Shown: positions 1-6,283 of the stretch, in pieces
How the letters are laid out: every line of letters begins with the position of its first letter
How positions within the stretch are numbered: the stretch's first letter is position 1
Source: a virus
Direction: 5' to 3' (one strand)
Length of the DNA: 20,922 nt
Virus record (IMG/VR): IMGVR_UViG_3300033141_004241
Location: 1 to 20,922 of that record
Notes under the pieces: model-generated
Told to the model about the DNA's origin: nothing
Databases searched by the model: none
What the model saw: the letters and a program-made list of their open reading frames with translations, nothing else
Made by a program: the position numbers and the translations under genes

Positions 1-189
1 CACGTCGAAGCGGCCGCGGTCGGCACCGCTGGCGTTCTTCAGCAGGACCGTCTCAAAGGGCGGCCGGCCGGCTACGGGCGTGCGGCCGATGCTCCGCTGG
101 CGGCGCAGGAAGTCCTGGGCGGCGTCCACGAAGGTGTTAAACGTCGCGGCTCGGATCACCAGCGGATCTCCGGGCTTGACCTTTCTCAT
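1..189 (-). CDS. Tail-region protein, N-terminal part only (cut by window edge)
   Basis: This is the first 63 codons of a minus-strand gene that runs off the left edge of the window. The start ATG is at 189 and the protein begins MRKVKPGDPLVIRAATFNTF, followed by a basic stretch (FLRRQRS). The frame stays open to base 1 and follows the preceding gene's TGA (196-198) after only six bases, which fits a continuing operon. Its place, two genes after the tape measure, is where siphoviruses carry tail-tip, baseplate or fibre genes, so a tail-tip-associated role is a positional inference. I do not recognise a domain in the visible part. No strong ribosome binding site is seen, so translation may be coupled to the upstream gene. 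Confidence 0.6.
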   Translation of the reverse strand, partial: MRKVKPGDPLVIRAATFNTFVDAAQDFLRRQRSIGRTPVAGRPPFETVLLKNASGADRGRFDV

Positions 190-195
190 GGCGGA

Positions 196-1008
196 TCACA
201 AGGCGCTGAAGTCGCCTGTCTCGTACACCTGCTCCACATAGGCCGCCAGCGGCCGCTTCACGATGGCCTTGGCCGTCGCGTCCTCGACGTCCTCGTACCG
301 CACCCACAGGTACTCCCAGCCCTTCTTCGCCGGCACCGTGATGTCGCCCACAGCGATGTTGGTGCGGTTCGGGCTGGCCGCGAAGCGATACGTGATCTCC
401 CACTGGCCCTTGCCGATGGTCTTTCCGCCGGAGGCCCCCAGGAACAGCAGCTCACCGGCCTGGAAGGTAATCGTCGCCCCGTTGACCGTCAGCACCACCT
501 GGGCGTTGTTGACCTTCCCCGTCAGGGCGTACACGTTGCCGAGATAGGCCGTCGTGACGCTGTCGAGGTACTTGGTCAGCTCGAAGTTGAAGACCGGCGT
601 GGTGATGTCCACGCCTTCCACGTTGTCGGCGGTGACTCCGATGGCGCCCTTGAAGTCCGGGGCCGTCTTGCCCGGCGCGGGCGTCTTGCTGATCGTGGAG
701 AGGCTGTTGGTGATGTGCTGGCTGCCCCCGCCGGTGTCGAAGCTGAACCGCGTGGCGGTGTCGGACGGGTCCAGGGAGTAGCGGGCCGTGCCGATCCAGT
801 GGTTCTTGTCGTCGGTCGGCTCGACCCCGCACTCCTGGCGGTTCATCCCCTTGTGCGTGGCCGGCGCGGCGGACTTGAGGCTCGTCAGCGCCGTTTCCTC
901 GTCGGTCGTGCCGTTGATGTCGTACAGCAGCTCGGCCGAGCCCTGCTCGCCGGACTCATCCCTCGTGAGCTGGCCGCTGCCGAGTTTCTCGTTCACGGTC
1001 ACGGGCAT
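196..1008 (-). CDS. Probable tail-tip or baseplate-associated structural protein, 270 aa
   Basis: The ATG shares one base with the tape measure stop (TGATG, 1006-1010), so the two genes are probably translationally coupled, with AGAGG about eight bases upstream as a possible ribosome binding site. The protein has no signal peptide or membrane segment. It is rich in Thr, Gly, Asn and Val, and reads as a mostly beta-strand protein, with alternating hydrophobic stretches around residues 140-240 (VVLTVNGATITF, GQWEITYRFAAS) and a Trp/Tyr segment near 230-240 (WEYLWVRYEDVED). In siphoviruses the gene directly after the tape measure usually encodes a distal tail or baseplate protein; that assignment here rests on position and composition only. 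I do not recognise a named family. It could also be a minor virion protein carried next to the tail genes. Confidence 0.6.
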   Translation of the reverse strand: MPVTVNEKLGSGQLTRDESGEQGSAELLYDINGTTDEETALTSLKSAAPATHKGMNRQECGVEPTDDKNHWIGTARYSLDPSDTATRFSFDTGGGSQHITNSLSTISKTPAPGKTAPDFKGAIGVTADNVEGVDITTPVFNFELTKYLDSVTTAYLGNVYALTGKVNNAQVVLTVNGATITFQAGELLFLGASGGKTIGKGQWEITYRFAASPNRTNIAVGDITVPAKKGWEYLWVRYEDVEDATAKAIVKRPLAAYVEQVYETGDFSAL

Positions 1009-2999
1009 CAGGCGAACCTCTGGCCCCGTTTCTGCTCGTCGTTGATCTTCTTGGTGTTGCGGGCGGTGTCCTCGGTCGCCTTGGCCGTGCGGTCGGCGGC
1101 GCTGGACTGGGCGGCCAGGCCGAAGGCCGCGGCCGCGCTGAAGGTCCCCCGGACGGTGATCTTGTCGGTCATCTTCCGGAAGTCGGTGGCGACGGCGCCG
1201 ATCCGGGACATGATGTCATCCAGGCTGCCCGGGCCTTCCAGCTTGCCAGGGTCCTCGTCCTCCTCCCGCTCCTTGGCCGTGCGCTTCCGCTTGGCCTCGG
1301 CCGCGGCCGCCTTCAGGTCGTCGCGGGCCTTGCGGACGGCCTCCTCGGCCAGGCGGACCTTCTTGTCGTACTCGGCGTCAAGGTTCTTCTCGACGGCGTC
1401 GTGCTCGTCCACGATGTGCCGCAGCGTCGCGTCGTGGACGTCCTTGGCCCGGCGCCGCTCGTCCAGGCGGCGGCGCTCGCGCTCGGCCAGCTCCCGCTGC
1501 TTCTTCCTCTCCAGCTCCCGGATGCCCGCCTCGTAGGCCTGGTCGGCGGCGCGGTTGGCGGCCTCGGCGTCGAAGCTCTTGCTGAAGAGGCCCTTGATCT
1601 TGTTCCACGCCTTGGTCAGCTTGTTGCCGACCCAGTTCCACGCCTTGTGGATCGCCGTGGTGAAGCGCGTCCAGGTCTGGGAGAGGAAGCAGGTCAGCTC
1701 GATCCAGGCGACCTTCAGGCCGTGCCAGATGTACTCCCCGATCACCAGCAGGCCGCTGAAGGCCTTGTGGCCCATGACCAGGAACCACCGCTTGAAGCCG
1801 TGCCAGAGCTTCTTGAGCCAGCCGATGCCCTGGAACCACGCCAGCTTGAGGCTCAGCCACAGGATCTTCGCCGCCAGGCCGATGTCGCCGGCGGCCAGGG
1901 CGTCGGTGATCCCCTGGCAGGCGGTCAGGGCGTCCTCCTTCAGGACGGCGAACTTCTTGCCCAGCCAGCCCAGGGCCTTGCCGCCGGCTTCTGTCGAATA
2001 CACCAGGTACGCGCCCAGCGCCCCCAGCGCGACCATGACCATCCCGATGGGACTGACCAAGAAGGCAACGGCGACGGCCAGGACCTTGAACGCCACGGCG
2101 ACGACGCCCAGGACCGTGCCGAGGCCCGAGAGGATGCCGCCGAGAACGGTGATCGCGGCGCCGGCAGCCAGGATGCCGCCTCCCACGGCCGCCAGGGCGA
2201 TGACCAGGCCCTTGTTCTGCCTGATCCACGCGCCGACCTGGACGACGATGGGCGTCAGCCAGTTGACCAGCCGGTCCAGCAGCGGCGCCAAAGCCGAGCC
2301 GATGGTGAACACGCCTCGCTTGACGACGTTCCAGAGGCTGTTCATGTCGTCGGTGAGCTTCGCCGCCGCGGCGGCGTCCTCCGTGGACATCGTCAACCCC
2401 AGCTTGTGGGCCTGCTCCCGGAGGGCCGCGATGCCCCGGGCGCCGCCCAGCAGCATGGGCATGAGCTGCCGGCCGGAGCGCCCGAACAGCTCCATGCTGA
2501 TCGCGGCGCGCTGTGTGGGGTCGTCAACCCGGCTGATCGCCTCGGCGATGGCCATGAACTGCCGGTCGGGGCTGAGGCCCTGGAGGGCCTTGTAGGACAG
2601 CCCCAAGTGCTTGAGCGCCAGCGTCTTGGTCTCCAGGCCGCGCCCCGCGTCGCGGATGGACCGCTGCATGGCGCCCACGGCCTTCTCGAAGATGTCGATG
2701 CCCGCGCCGGTCTGCTCGGCGGCGTAGGCCAGCTCCGACAGCGCCTCGACCGATGCCCCGGTGCGGTTGGCCATCTTGTCCAGCTTGTCGCCCATGCTGG
2801 CGAAGGCCTTGACGCTCCACAGAAGCGGCGCGGTCACGGCGGCGCCGGCGAGCATGGCCTTCTTGCCGATGTTCGTCACCCCGGCCGCGAAGGCCTTCAG
2901 CCGCGCGGACGCCCGCTGGAGGCCCTTGACCAGCCGGCCGTCCTTGGCGAACAGCTCCACGTACGCCCGGCCAGCCCGGATTGCGTTGGGATTGGCCAT
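1008..2999 (-). CDS. Phage tail tape measure protein, 663 aa
   Basis: Tape measure proteins fix tail length in siphoviruses and are ejected with the DNA. This is the largest tail gene. The N-terminal about 230 residues are helical and resemble the conserved head of TP901-type tape measures: a start resembling AYVELFAKDGRLVKGLQRA, then a Gly/Ala stretch, then a region with DDPTQRAAISMELFGRSG near residues 159-176. Residues about 265-335 form a long hydrophobic block with several possible membrane-spanning segments, and a Trp-rich basic stretch follows (about 380-470). Residues about 480-600 are highly charged (Glu/Arg/Lys/Ala) and look like a coiled coil. The ATG at 2999 has only a weak upstream GGA. 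Unusually, the chaperone genes are not adjacent: three small genes and a reversed gene lie between. At 663 aa it predicts a moderate tail, on the rule of about 1.5 angstrom per residue. Confidence 0.9.
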   Translation of the reverse strand: MANPNAIRAGRAYVELFAKDGRLVKGLQRASARLKAFAAGVTNIGKKAMLAGAAVTAPLLWSVKAFASMGDKLDKMANRTGASVEALSELAYAAEQTGAGIDIFEKAVGAMQRSIRDAGRGLETKTLALKHLGLSYKALQGLSPDRQFMAIAEAISRVDDPTQRAAISMELFGRSGRQLMPMLLGGARGIAALREQAHKLGLTMSTEDAAAAAKLTDDMNSLWNVVKRGVFTIGSALAPLLDRLVNWLTPIVVQVGAWIRQNKGLVIALAAVGGGILAAGAAITVLGGILSGLGTVLGVVAVAFKVLAVAVAFLVSPIGMVMVALGALGAYLVYSTEAGGKALGWLGKKFAVLKEDALTACQGITDALAAGDIGLAAKILWLSLKLAWFQGIGWLKKLWHGFKRWFLVMGHKAFSGLLVIGEYIWHGLKVAWIELTCFLSQTWTRFTTAIHKAWNWVGNKLTKAWNKIKGLFSKSFDAEAANRAADQAYEAGIRELERKKQRELAERERRRLDERRRAKDVHDATLRHIVDEHDAVEKNLDAEYDKKVRLAEEAVRKARDDLKAAAAEAKRKRTAKEREEDEDPGKLEGPGSLDDIMSRIGAVATDFRKMTDKITVRGTFSAAAAFGLAAQSSAADRTAKATEDTARNTKKINDEQKRGQRFA

Positions 3000-3034
3000 A
3001 TTTCCAAAATACTCTCGGCGTAAGGCCTTTCAGG

Positions 3035-3059
3035 TAAGCCACTTTGAAATAATGGCTTA
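3035..3059. promoter_or_regulatory. Perfect 7-bp inverted repeat, possible operator
   Basis: TAAGCCA (3035-3041) and TGGCTTA (3053-3059) are perfect inverted copies separated by 11 AT-rich bases. The site lies in the divergent gap between the tape measure start (2999) and the plus-strand promoter at 3116-3143. The arm length and the 18-base centre-to-centre spacing fit a dimeric regulator site, but a weak RNA hairpin in the tape measure leader is equally possible. No regulator is assigned. Confidence 0.35.
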
Positions 3060-3115
3060 ACCGAGTTCTTTGCCCTGGCCATGCCGAGCGAGTGAATAAA
3101 TACCGTGACCAATGG

Positions 3116-3143
3116 TTGACATAGCTCTGCCTATGCGTACAAT
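3116..3143 (+). promoter_or_regulatory. Sigma-70-type promoter with an inverted repeat in the spacer
   Basis: A perfect -35 box TTGACA (3116-3121) is followed after 16 bases by TACAAT (3138-3143), five of six matches to the -10 consensus. It sits 37 bases before the start at 3180. The surrounding 120 bases are about 45-52% G+C, against about 68% in a sampled line of the gene itself. CATAG (3120-3124) and CTATG (3131-3135) form a 5-bp inverted repeat between the two boxes, a position where a bound repressor would block polymerase. The promoter is the best match I found in the window; the operator is inferred. Confidence 0.75.
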
Positions 3144-3179
3144 ATGTCAGTGGACATTAGCCAAGAAAGGAGCATAGCC

Positions 3180-3638
3180 ATGTCCGAGAACGAACTCGTC
3201 GCCGTCATGGTTCCCAAGCATCACCTCTCGAAGGTCTACGGGTTCATCGCCCAACTGGACAGCGCCGGCCCCGGCCCCATGAGCGCGCCTGCCGAGACCC
3301 CCGTTGCCGGCGCGGACGACTGGACCTCGGCGCGGTTGCGCCGAATGATCCAGGAGTCGGCCCAGACAATGCGGGACGTGCTCAAGGCCATGGCGGAGAA
3401 GGCGGGCACCTGGGTGACCGTGCAGGAACTCGCCGCCGCCATCAGCAACAAGCCCGAGGCCGACTGGAACACGCTTGCCGGCGCCATGGGCGCATTTGGA
3501 CGGCGCGTGAAGAGCCGTTATGGGATCGACACGATGCCGTTCGAGAAGCGCTACGATCACACGGCTCACTGCAAGACCTACCGGATGTCGAAGGAGATCG
3601 CCGGTCAGATCCTGCATGCGCTGCAGAACGGCGCGTAG
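3180..3638 (+). CDS. Winged-helix-like protein of unknown function, 152 aa, reversed inside the late operon
   Basis: The start is ATG 3180 rather than an upstream in-frame GTG or TTG, because AAAGGAG (3166-3172) lies seven bases before it and a strong promoter lies just upstream. Residues about 55-120 look like a helix-turn-helix or winged-helix domain: helices in RLRRMIQESAQTMRDVLKAM, then GTWVTVQELAAAI and a possible recognition helix near TLAGAMGAFGRRVKSRYG. The general pattern reminds me of uncharacterised DUF6416-like proteins, but I cannot confirm this. There is no signal peptide or membrane segment, so it acts in the cytoplasm. It is the only plus-strand gene within about 18 kb of minus-strand phage genes and has its own promoter, which is the arrangement of a phage 'moron', a gene expressed independently of the lytic programme. 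A DNA-binding regulator, possibly acting on its own promoter or on host genes, is an inference. Confidence 0.8.
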   Translation: MSENELVAVMVPKHHLSKVYGFIAQLDSAGPGPMSAPAETPVAGADDWTSARLRRMIQESAQTMRDVLKAMAEKAGTWVTVQELAAAISNKPEADWNTLAGAMGAFGRRVKSRYGIDTMPFEKRYDHTAHCKTYRMSKEIAGQILHALQNGA

Positions 3639-3732
3639 GCGGCCACTTCTCGGTCGGCCCTGGGGTTGCGGGGCCGCAGGCGCCTGCCACGCCGTCACGC
3701 GAAAGCCGCCGGCCTTCCCTGCGGGGTGGCGA

Positions 3733-3927
3733 CTATTGCTGGGTTGCCTGGCGTCCATTGGTCATGCCGGCCCGGATGAAGCACGCCTGGGCGGCCGCCC
3801 ACACGGCGGCCAGCAGCGCCACGCCGTCGATCTGGCCGTCGGCCCAGGCCACCACCGCCCCGAGCAGCCCGATGGCGGCGGTGATGTAGGTCTTTTTGCC
3901 TCTGAGGAACTCGCGGAGCTTGTTCAC
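3733..3927 (-). CDS. Holin-like small membrane protein, 64 aa
   Basis: The start is GTG 3927 with GGGAGG five bases upstream. The protein has a short basic N-terminus (MNKLREFLRGKK), a hydrophobic segment at about residues 13-30 (TYITAAIGLLGAVVAW), a short polar turn (ADGQIDG) and a second hydrophobic segment at about 35-52, then a polar tail. Two membrane segments, about 60-70 residues and a charged N-terminus match small phage holins, which form lesions in the inner membrane so that endolysin can reach the cell wall. The pattern KTYI-hydrophobic-GQ is common in annotated phage holins as I remember them. It follows two other small membrane or lipoprotein genes, which supports a lysis role. 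No endolysin is recognisable in the window, and a virion membrane protein remains possible. Confidence 0.65.
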   Translation of the reverse strand: MNKLREFLRGKKTYITAAIGLLGAVVAWADGQIDGVALLAAVWAAAQACFIRAGMTNGRQATQQ

Positions 3928-3952
3928 GGTCGCCTCCCTGCCCTTGCGGCGG

Positions 3953-4300
3953 TCAAAGGCCCACCATCGCGGCCAGCAGGCCCATCACGATGGGCGCCAG
4001 CCGAAGGAGCATCTCGTTCCGCAGGTCCTCGCGGACCTTGTTGTAGTGGGCGATGTTTTCCCACCGGGCCGTGTTGGCCTTGACCTTGGCGATGAACTCG
4101 TCGCTGGACAGCTTGCCGTCCAGCTCGGCCACGGCCTCGATGTCCCCGGCCATCAGGCGCCGGAGGTACGCCCAGGCGTCCTCCTGGGCCATCTCGAAGA
4201 GGCGCGGCCCGTACTCGGCCAGCAGCGCCGACGCCGCCTGGCGCTGGCCCTCGGGGATGCGGGTCAGCAGGTCCTGGATGCGTAGTCCGAGGTCGCTCAT
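3953..4300 (-). CDS. Small protein with C-terminal membrane anchor, 115 aa, unknown
   Basis: The gene starts at ATG 4300, three bases after the stop of the lipoprotein gene, and ends 25 bases before the holin-like start, so the three appear to be one unit. Residues 1-95 are helical and amphipathic with many charged residues (EYGPRLFEMAQEDAWAYLRR; then AELDGKLSSDEFIAKVKA). The last about 18 residues (LRLAPIVMGLLAAMVGL) are hydrophobic and could be a C-terminal tail anchor. I do not recognise the family. Its position between a lipoprotein and a holin-like protein suggests a lysis accessory role, for example a regulator of the holin or a partner of the lipoprotein. The topology is not that of a classic inner-membrane spanin, whose membrane segment is N-terminal, so a spanin call would be unsafe. 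Confidence 0.6.
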   Translation of the reverse strand: MSDLGLRIQDLLTRIPEGQRQAASALLAEYGPRLFEMAQEDAWAYLRRLMAGDIEAVAELDGKLSSDEFIAKVKANTARWENIAHYNKVREDLRNEMLLRLAPIVMGLLAAMVGL

Positions 4301-4303
4301 GGT

Positions 4304-4582
4304 TCACTCGCCCTCCAGCTTGGGGCCCCAGGCGTCGTCCTTGCGGGCCGAGCGGACGAAGAGCCGCCACTGCTTGAAGTTCTCCTGGAGGTACGCCTTC
4401 TGCCAGGCGGGCGTGGCCGGCTCGGCGTCCGCCCGCTGGGCGGCCCCGAAGGCGTCCATCGCGGAGGTCTCCGCGGCGGTCAGCGCCTCGCCCCGCAGGT
4501 ACACGTTCCCGCAGCCGGCCAGGCACAGCAGCACCAGGGCCGCCGCCAGAATCCCCATCCCGATCCTTCGCGTTCGTCTCAT
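4304..4582 (-). CDS. Predicted lipoprotein, 92 aa, possible lysis lipoprotein
   Basis: ATG 4582 overlaps the stop of the tail chaperone extension by four bases (ATGA, 4579-4582), which suggests translational coupling. The N-terminus is a textbook lipoprotein signal: basic MRRTRRIG, a hydrophobic stretch, then the lipobox L21-A22-G23-C24, so the mature protein would begin at lipid-modified Cys24. The mature part is about 68 residues, helical and charged, with several Trp residues (WQKAYL, QWRLF). Small phage lipoproteins next to a holin are often outer-membrane spanins (Rz1-like), which help disrupt the outer membrane during lysis. That role is inferred from the lipobox, the size and the neighbours. 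The mature part is not proline-rich as in lambda Rz1, and no matching inner-membrane spanin is evident. A lysogenic conversion or superinfection-exclusion lipoprotein is an alternative. Confidence 0.65.
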   Translation of the reverse strand: MRRTRRIGMGILAAALVLLCLAGCGNVYLRGEALTAAETSAMDAFGAAQRADAEPATPAWQKAYLQENFKQWRLFVRSARKDDAWGPKLEGE

Positions 4583-5303
4583 GTGCGCTTCTCCTTGTCT
4601 ATGACGAAAACCTTCAGCATCTCGATGCCGCCCTTAACGGCGGCGCGTTTCCGTCTGCGCTCCCGCCCGGCCCAGGGGTTGAAGTCCTCGGGCCGGAAGG
4701 GGCTGGGCTTCTTCTTCGGGTCGCGGTTGGCGTTGGCCAGCATGGCCAGGACGCTGCTCGTCTGGCCCCACTGAAGCATCTGCACGCCCTCGGCCATCCA
4801 CGCCAGCTCCCGCAGCGTCAGGGGGCCGGGGTCGACGCCGGCGATTCCGGCGAGCCGATGAAGGATGCGCCAACACTCTCCACGATTTGGTCGAGCTGCT
4901 TCTGCAGCGCCGGGCTGTCGGCCTTCAGGTCCATCACGTCCTGAATCCGCTCCACCGTGGCCTCGACCTTCGCCAGGACCCGCCTGGCCCGCTCCCGGTC
5001 CCGGCGATTCGGGAAAAAATCTACGAGCTCCTCCACCAGCGCCGCCGTGGCCCGGTCTATGGCGTCGCCGGCCATGGCCTCGCCGAACTGCTCGTCCGTG
5101 ACCCCCGCCTCGTCGGCCTGGGGCTTGCAGGCGACGTAGATCACGTCCACCAGCAGGATCGGGTCGGCGTACAGCCGCCGGAGCAGGTCGCCCTCGACCA
5201 CGTCCATCAGGTCCACGTCGAGCTCGGCCCGTATCCGCTTGATGGCCGAGGTGTTGACGGCGATGGACCAGTCCCGGCCCGAGTTGTCCTTGAACGCCCT
5301 CAT
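4579..5303 (-). CDS. Tail assembly chaperone, long form made by -1 frameshift (lambda G-T type)
   Basis: In many siphoviruses the gene before the tape measure makes a short protein (lambda gpG) and, by a programmed slip, a longer one (gpGT) whose extra T domain binds the tape measure protein. Here the T-like reading frame is -1 relative to the G frame. It is open far upstream of the G stop (4818-4820) and ends at 4579-4581. Its protein reads LAGIAGVDPGPLTLRELAWM, then MAEGVQMLQWGQTSSVLAML, then ANANRDPKKKPSPFRPEDF: the Trp, Asn-Arg-Asp-Pro-Lys-Lys and Pro-Glu-Asp-Phe-Asn-Pro elements are those I associate with T domains. Frame -1 has no ATG or GTG near the domain start; the first ATG (4797) would remove its conserved beginning. 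A slip at the CCCCC run would give about 241 residues. The exact slip site is uncertain. Confidence 0.7.
4818..4827 (-). other. Candidate -1 frameshift site at the chaperone stop
   Basis: On the minus strand the sequence is GGCCCCCTGA, with the G-frame codons GCC CCC TGA. A Pro-tRNA on CCC can slip back one base and still pair perfectly with CCC while a stop codon waits in the A site. Reading then continues as CTG ACG CTG, giving LTLRELAWMAEG. This is a P-site slip rather than a classic X-XXY-YYZ heptamer; I saw no good heptamer in the last 35 codons. A slip further upstream is possible because frame -1 is open there too. Confidence 0.45.
4818..5303 (-). CDS. Tail assembly chaperone, short form (lambda gpG-like), 161 aa
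   Basis: ATG 5303 shares one base with the preceding stop (TGATG, 5301-5305), so this start is preferred to the longer open frame that overlaps the upstream gene. The protein begins MRAFKDNSGRDWSIAVNTSA and is mainly helical, with LLRRLYADPILLVDVIYVAC at residues 40-59, which is the DP-containing helix common in phage tail assembly chaperones. A charged helical part follows (FFPNRRDRERARRVLAKVEA) and the end is Pro/Ser-rich (ESPASTPAP). It would coat or guide the tape measure during tail tube assembly in the cytoplasm and is not usually part of the virion. The stop TGA directly follows a CCC codon in a run of five C, the likely point of slippage to the longer form. Confidence 0.75.
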   Translation of the reverse strand: MRAFKDNSGRDWSIAVNTSAIKRIRAELDVDLMDVVEGDLLRRLYADPILLVDVIYVACKPQADEAGVTDEQFGEAMAGDAIDRATAALVEELVDFFPNRRDRERARRVLAKVEATVERIQDVMDLKADSPALQKQLDQIVESVGASFIGSPESPASTPAP

Positions 5304-5803
5304 CAGCTGGTCTCTCCGATGACCTCGACCTCGTAGGTCTGGGCGTTGACGCTGTCGAGGTTGGTCAGCGTCATGGTGTCGCCGGTGGTGGGCGTTACGG
5401 CGTACCCGTCGGCGGTCGGGTTCATCAGCAGCAAGGCCCCGCCGGGCATCACTTCCACCTCGTCGCCCGCGGCCTTCAGCCAAGACGCGAAGGTCCCGCC
5501 CACGCTGATGCCGTCTCCGCTGGCCGAGGTGTTCTTGATGAGGAAGCCCTTCACTTTCGTGAACGTGATCGTGTCGCCGCCCGGGTCGCTCAGCGCCCCG
5601 GCCAGGTCGATGTCGGCCGAGCCGCTGGCTGAGATAGAGCCCGACGCCTGAGCGACCTGCTCGACCTTGCTGGCGCCGGTGCCGTTGGTGAACTGCTGCG
5701 AGACCGACAGGCTGGGGGTCGCCTGCACGTTGCCCAGGGCCAGCGACTTCGACCAGTTGGCCGACATGCTGGCGGAGATCTTCGCGGTTACCGTGGTTGC
5801 CAT
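5303..5803 (-). CDS. Putative virion or tail protein, 166 aa
   Basis: The gene lies between the tail tube gene and the chaperone, with ATG 5803 preceded by GCAAGGAGAG, a good ribosome binding site (AAGGAG). The protein is rich in Ser, Thr, Ala and Gly and poor in charge. It begins MATTVTAKISASMSANWSKS and contains many alternating hydrophobic and polar residues, including TITFTKVKGFLIKNTSAS and WLKAAGDEVEVMPGGALLLM, which suggests a beta-sandwich virion protein. Position suggests a tail or decoration component, for example a second tube-like or minor tail protein. I do not recognise the family. The central VKGFLIKN..A..G.S.GG and VMPGGALLLMNPTADGYAV elements look like those of structural beta proteins, in which a small residue is followed by an aliphatic run. 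Confidence 0.65.
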   Translation of the reverse strand: MATTVTAKISASMSANWSKSLALGNVQATPSLSVSQQFTNGTGASKVEQVAQASGSISASGSADIDLAGALSDPGGDTITFTKVKGFLIKNTSASGDGISVGGTFASWLKAAGDEVEVMPGGALLLMNPTADGYAVTPTTGDTMTLTNLDSVNAQTYEVEVIGETS

Positions 5804-5821
5804 ATCGCTCTCCTTGCGGCG

Positions 5822-6274
5822 CTACGGAATCGTGACCCACCGGGGCGGCTCGTCGGAGTAGGCCGGCTTGAGCGTGACGCTGACCGTCACCGCTTCCTCC
5901 AAGGGCTCGTTGCGGCTGAAGTTGATGACCTCCATGTCCGCGACGAGGCCCTGGGAGCCGCTGACGCTGACGCCGCCGTCCAGGGCCAGGATGCCGATGG
6001 AGACGCCGTTGAAGTAGGCGTCCTTCAGGGCCGTGAACCCCGCGTCAGAGGTGTCCCAGACCATCTCGAACTCGATGGACCCGTCCTTGAGCGTCCCCGC
6101 CGTGGCCCGCCAGCCGGAGTTGCCGCGGGTAGTGACGTCCGCCTCGCCCTTCTCCAGGTTCAGCGTCACGTCTTTGGCGTTGTCCAGCTCCGTCCAGTTG
6201 CCCGGGACGATGGGGTCCTCGTTGCCGCCGGTGTTGTAATACAGCTTGCAGTCCAAGCCGATCTTGTGACTCAT
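5822..6274 (-). CDS. Phage tail tube protein, 150 aa
   Basis: Tail tube proteins stack as hexamer rings to form the siphovirus tail. The protein begins MSHKIGLDCKLYYNTGG and continues with WTELDNAKDVTLNLEKGEAD, VTTRGNSGWRATAGTLKDGS and IEFEMVWDTSDAGFTALKDA. This order of an N-terminal strand, the LEKGEADVTTR strand, a Gly-Trp turn, a strand with Glu-Phe-Glu and then a helix containing the FTALKDAYFNG element is the pattern of TP901-1/lambda-type tail tube proteins. The C-terminal part (SRNEPLEEAVTVSVTLKPAY) supplies the last beta strands. At 150 residues it is of normal size. The start ATG 6274 has TAGGAG six bases upstream, which overlaps the preceding gene's stop. It precedes the chaperone and the tape measure, as expected. 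Confidence 0.8.
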   Translation of the reverse strand: MSHKIGLDCKLYYNTGGNEDPIVPGNWTELDNAKDVTLNLEKGEADVTTRGNSGWRATAGTLKDGSIEFEMVWDTSDAGFTALKDAYFNGVSIGILALDGGVSVSGSQGLVADMEVINFSRNEPLEEAVTVSVTLKPAYSDEPPRWVTIP

Positions 6275-6283
6275 GGCTGACTC

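Noticed and set aside
1401-3023. Long plus-strand open frame (540 codons) opposite the tape measure gene
   Set aside because: It mirrors the GC-rich tape measure gene, has low-complexity composition (Gly, Ala, Arg, Asp, Leu) and no ribosome binding site or recognisable domain. The minus-strand frame has clear family features.
3676-3687. 12-bp palindrome GCAGGCGCCTGC after the winged-helix gene as a terminator
   Set aside because: It has no loop and no T-run. I saw no clear terminator for this gene, so transcripts may run into the antisense of the holin-like gene.
4579-4797. T-like domain as an independent gene starting at ATG 4797
   Set aside because: GGGAG lies nine bases upstream, so it is possible, but this start drops the conserved VDPGPLTLRELAW stretch that is in the same open frame. 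The fusion by frameshift is preferred.
4634-4876. +1 reading frame at the chaperone stop as the frameshift product
   Set aside because: CCC-TGA can promote +1 slips (as in Listeria phage PSA), but the +1 frame encodes an Arg/Pro-rich sequence without T-domain features, while the -1 frame encodes the T-like motifs.
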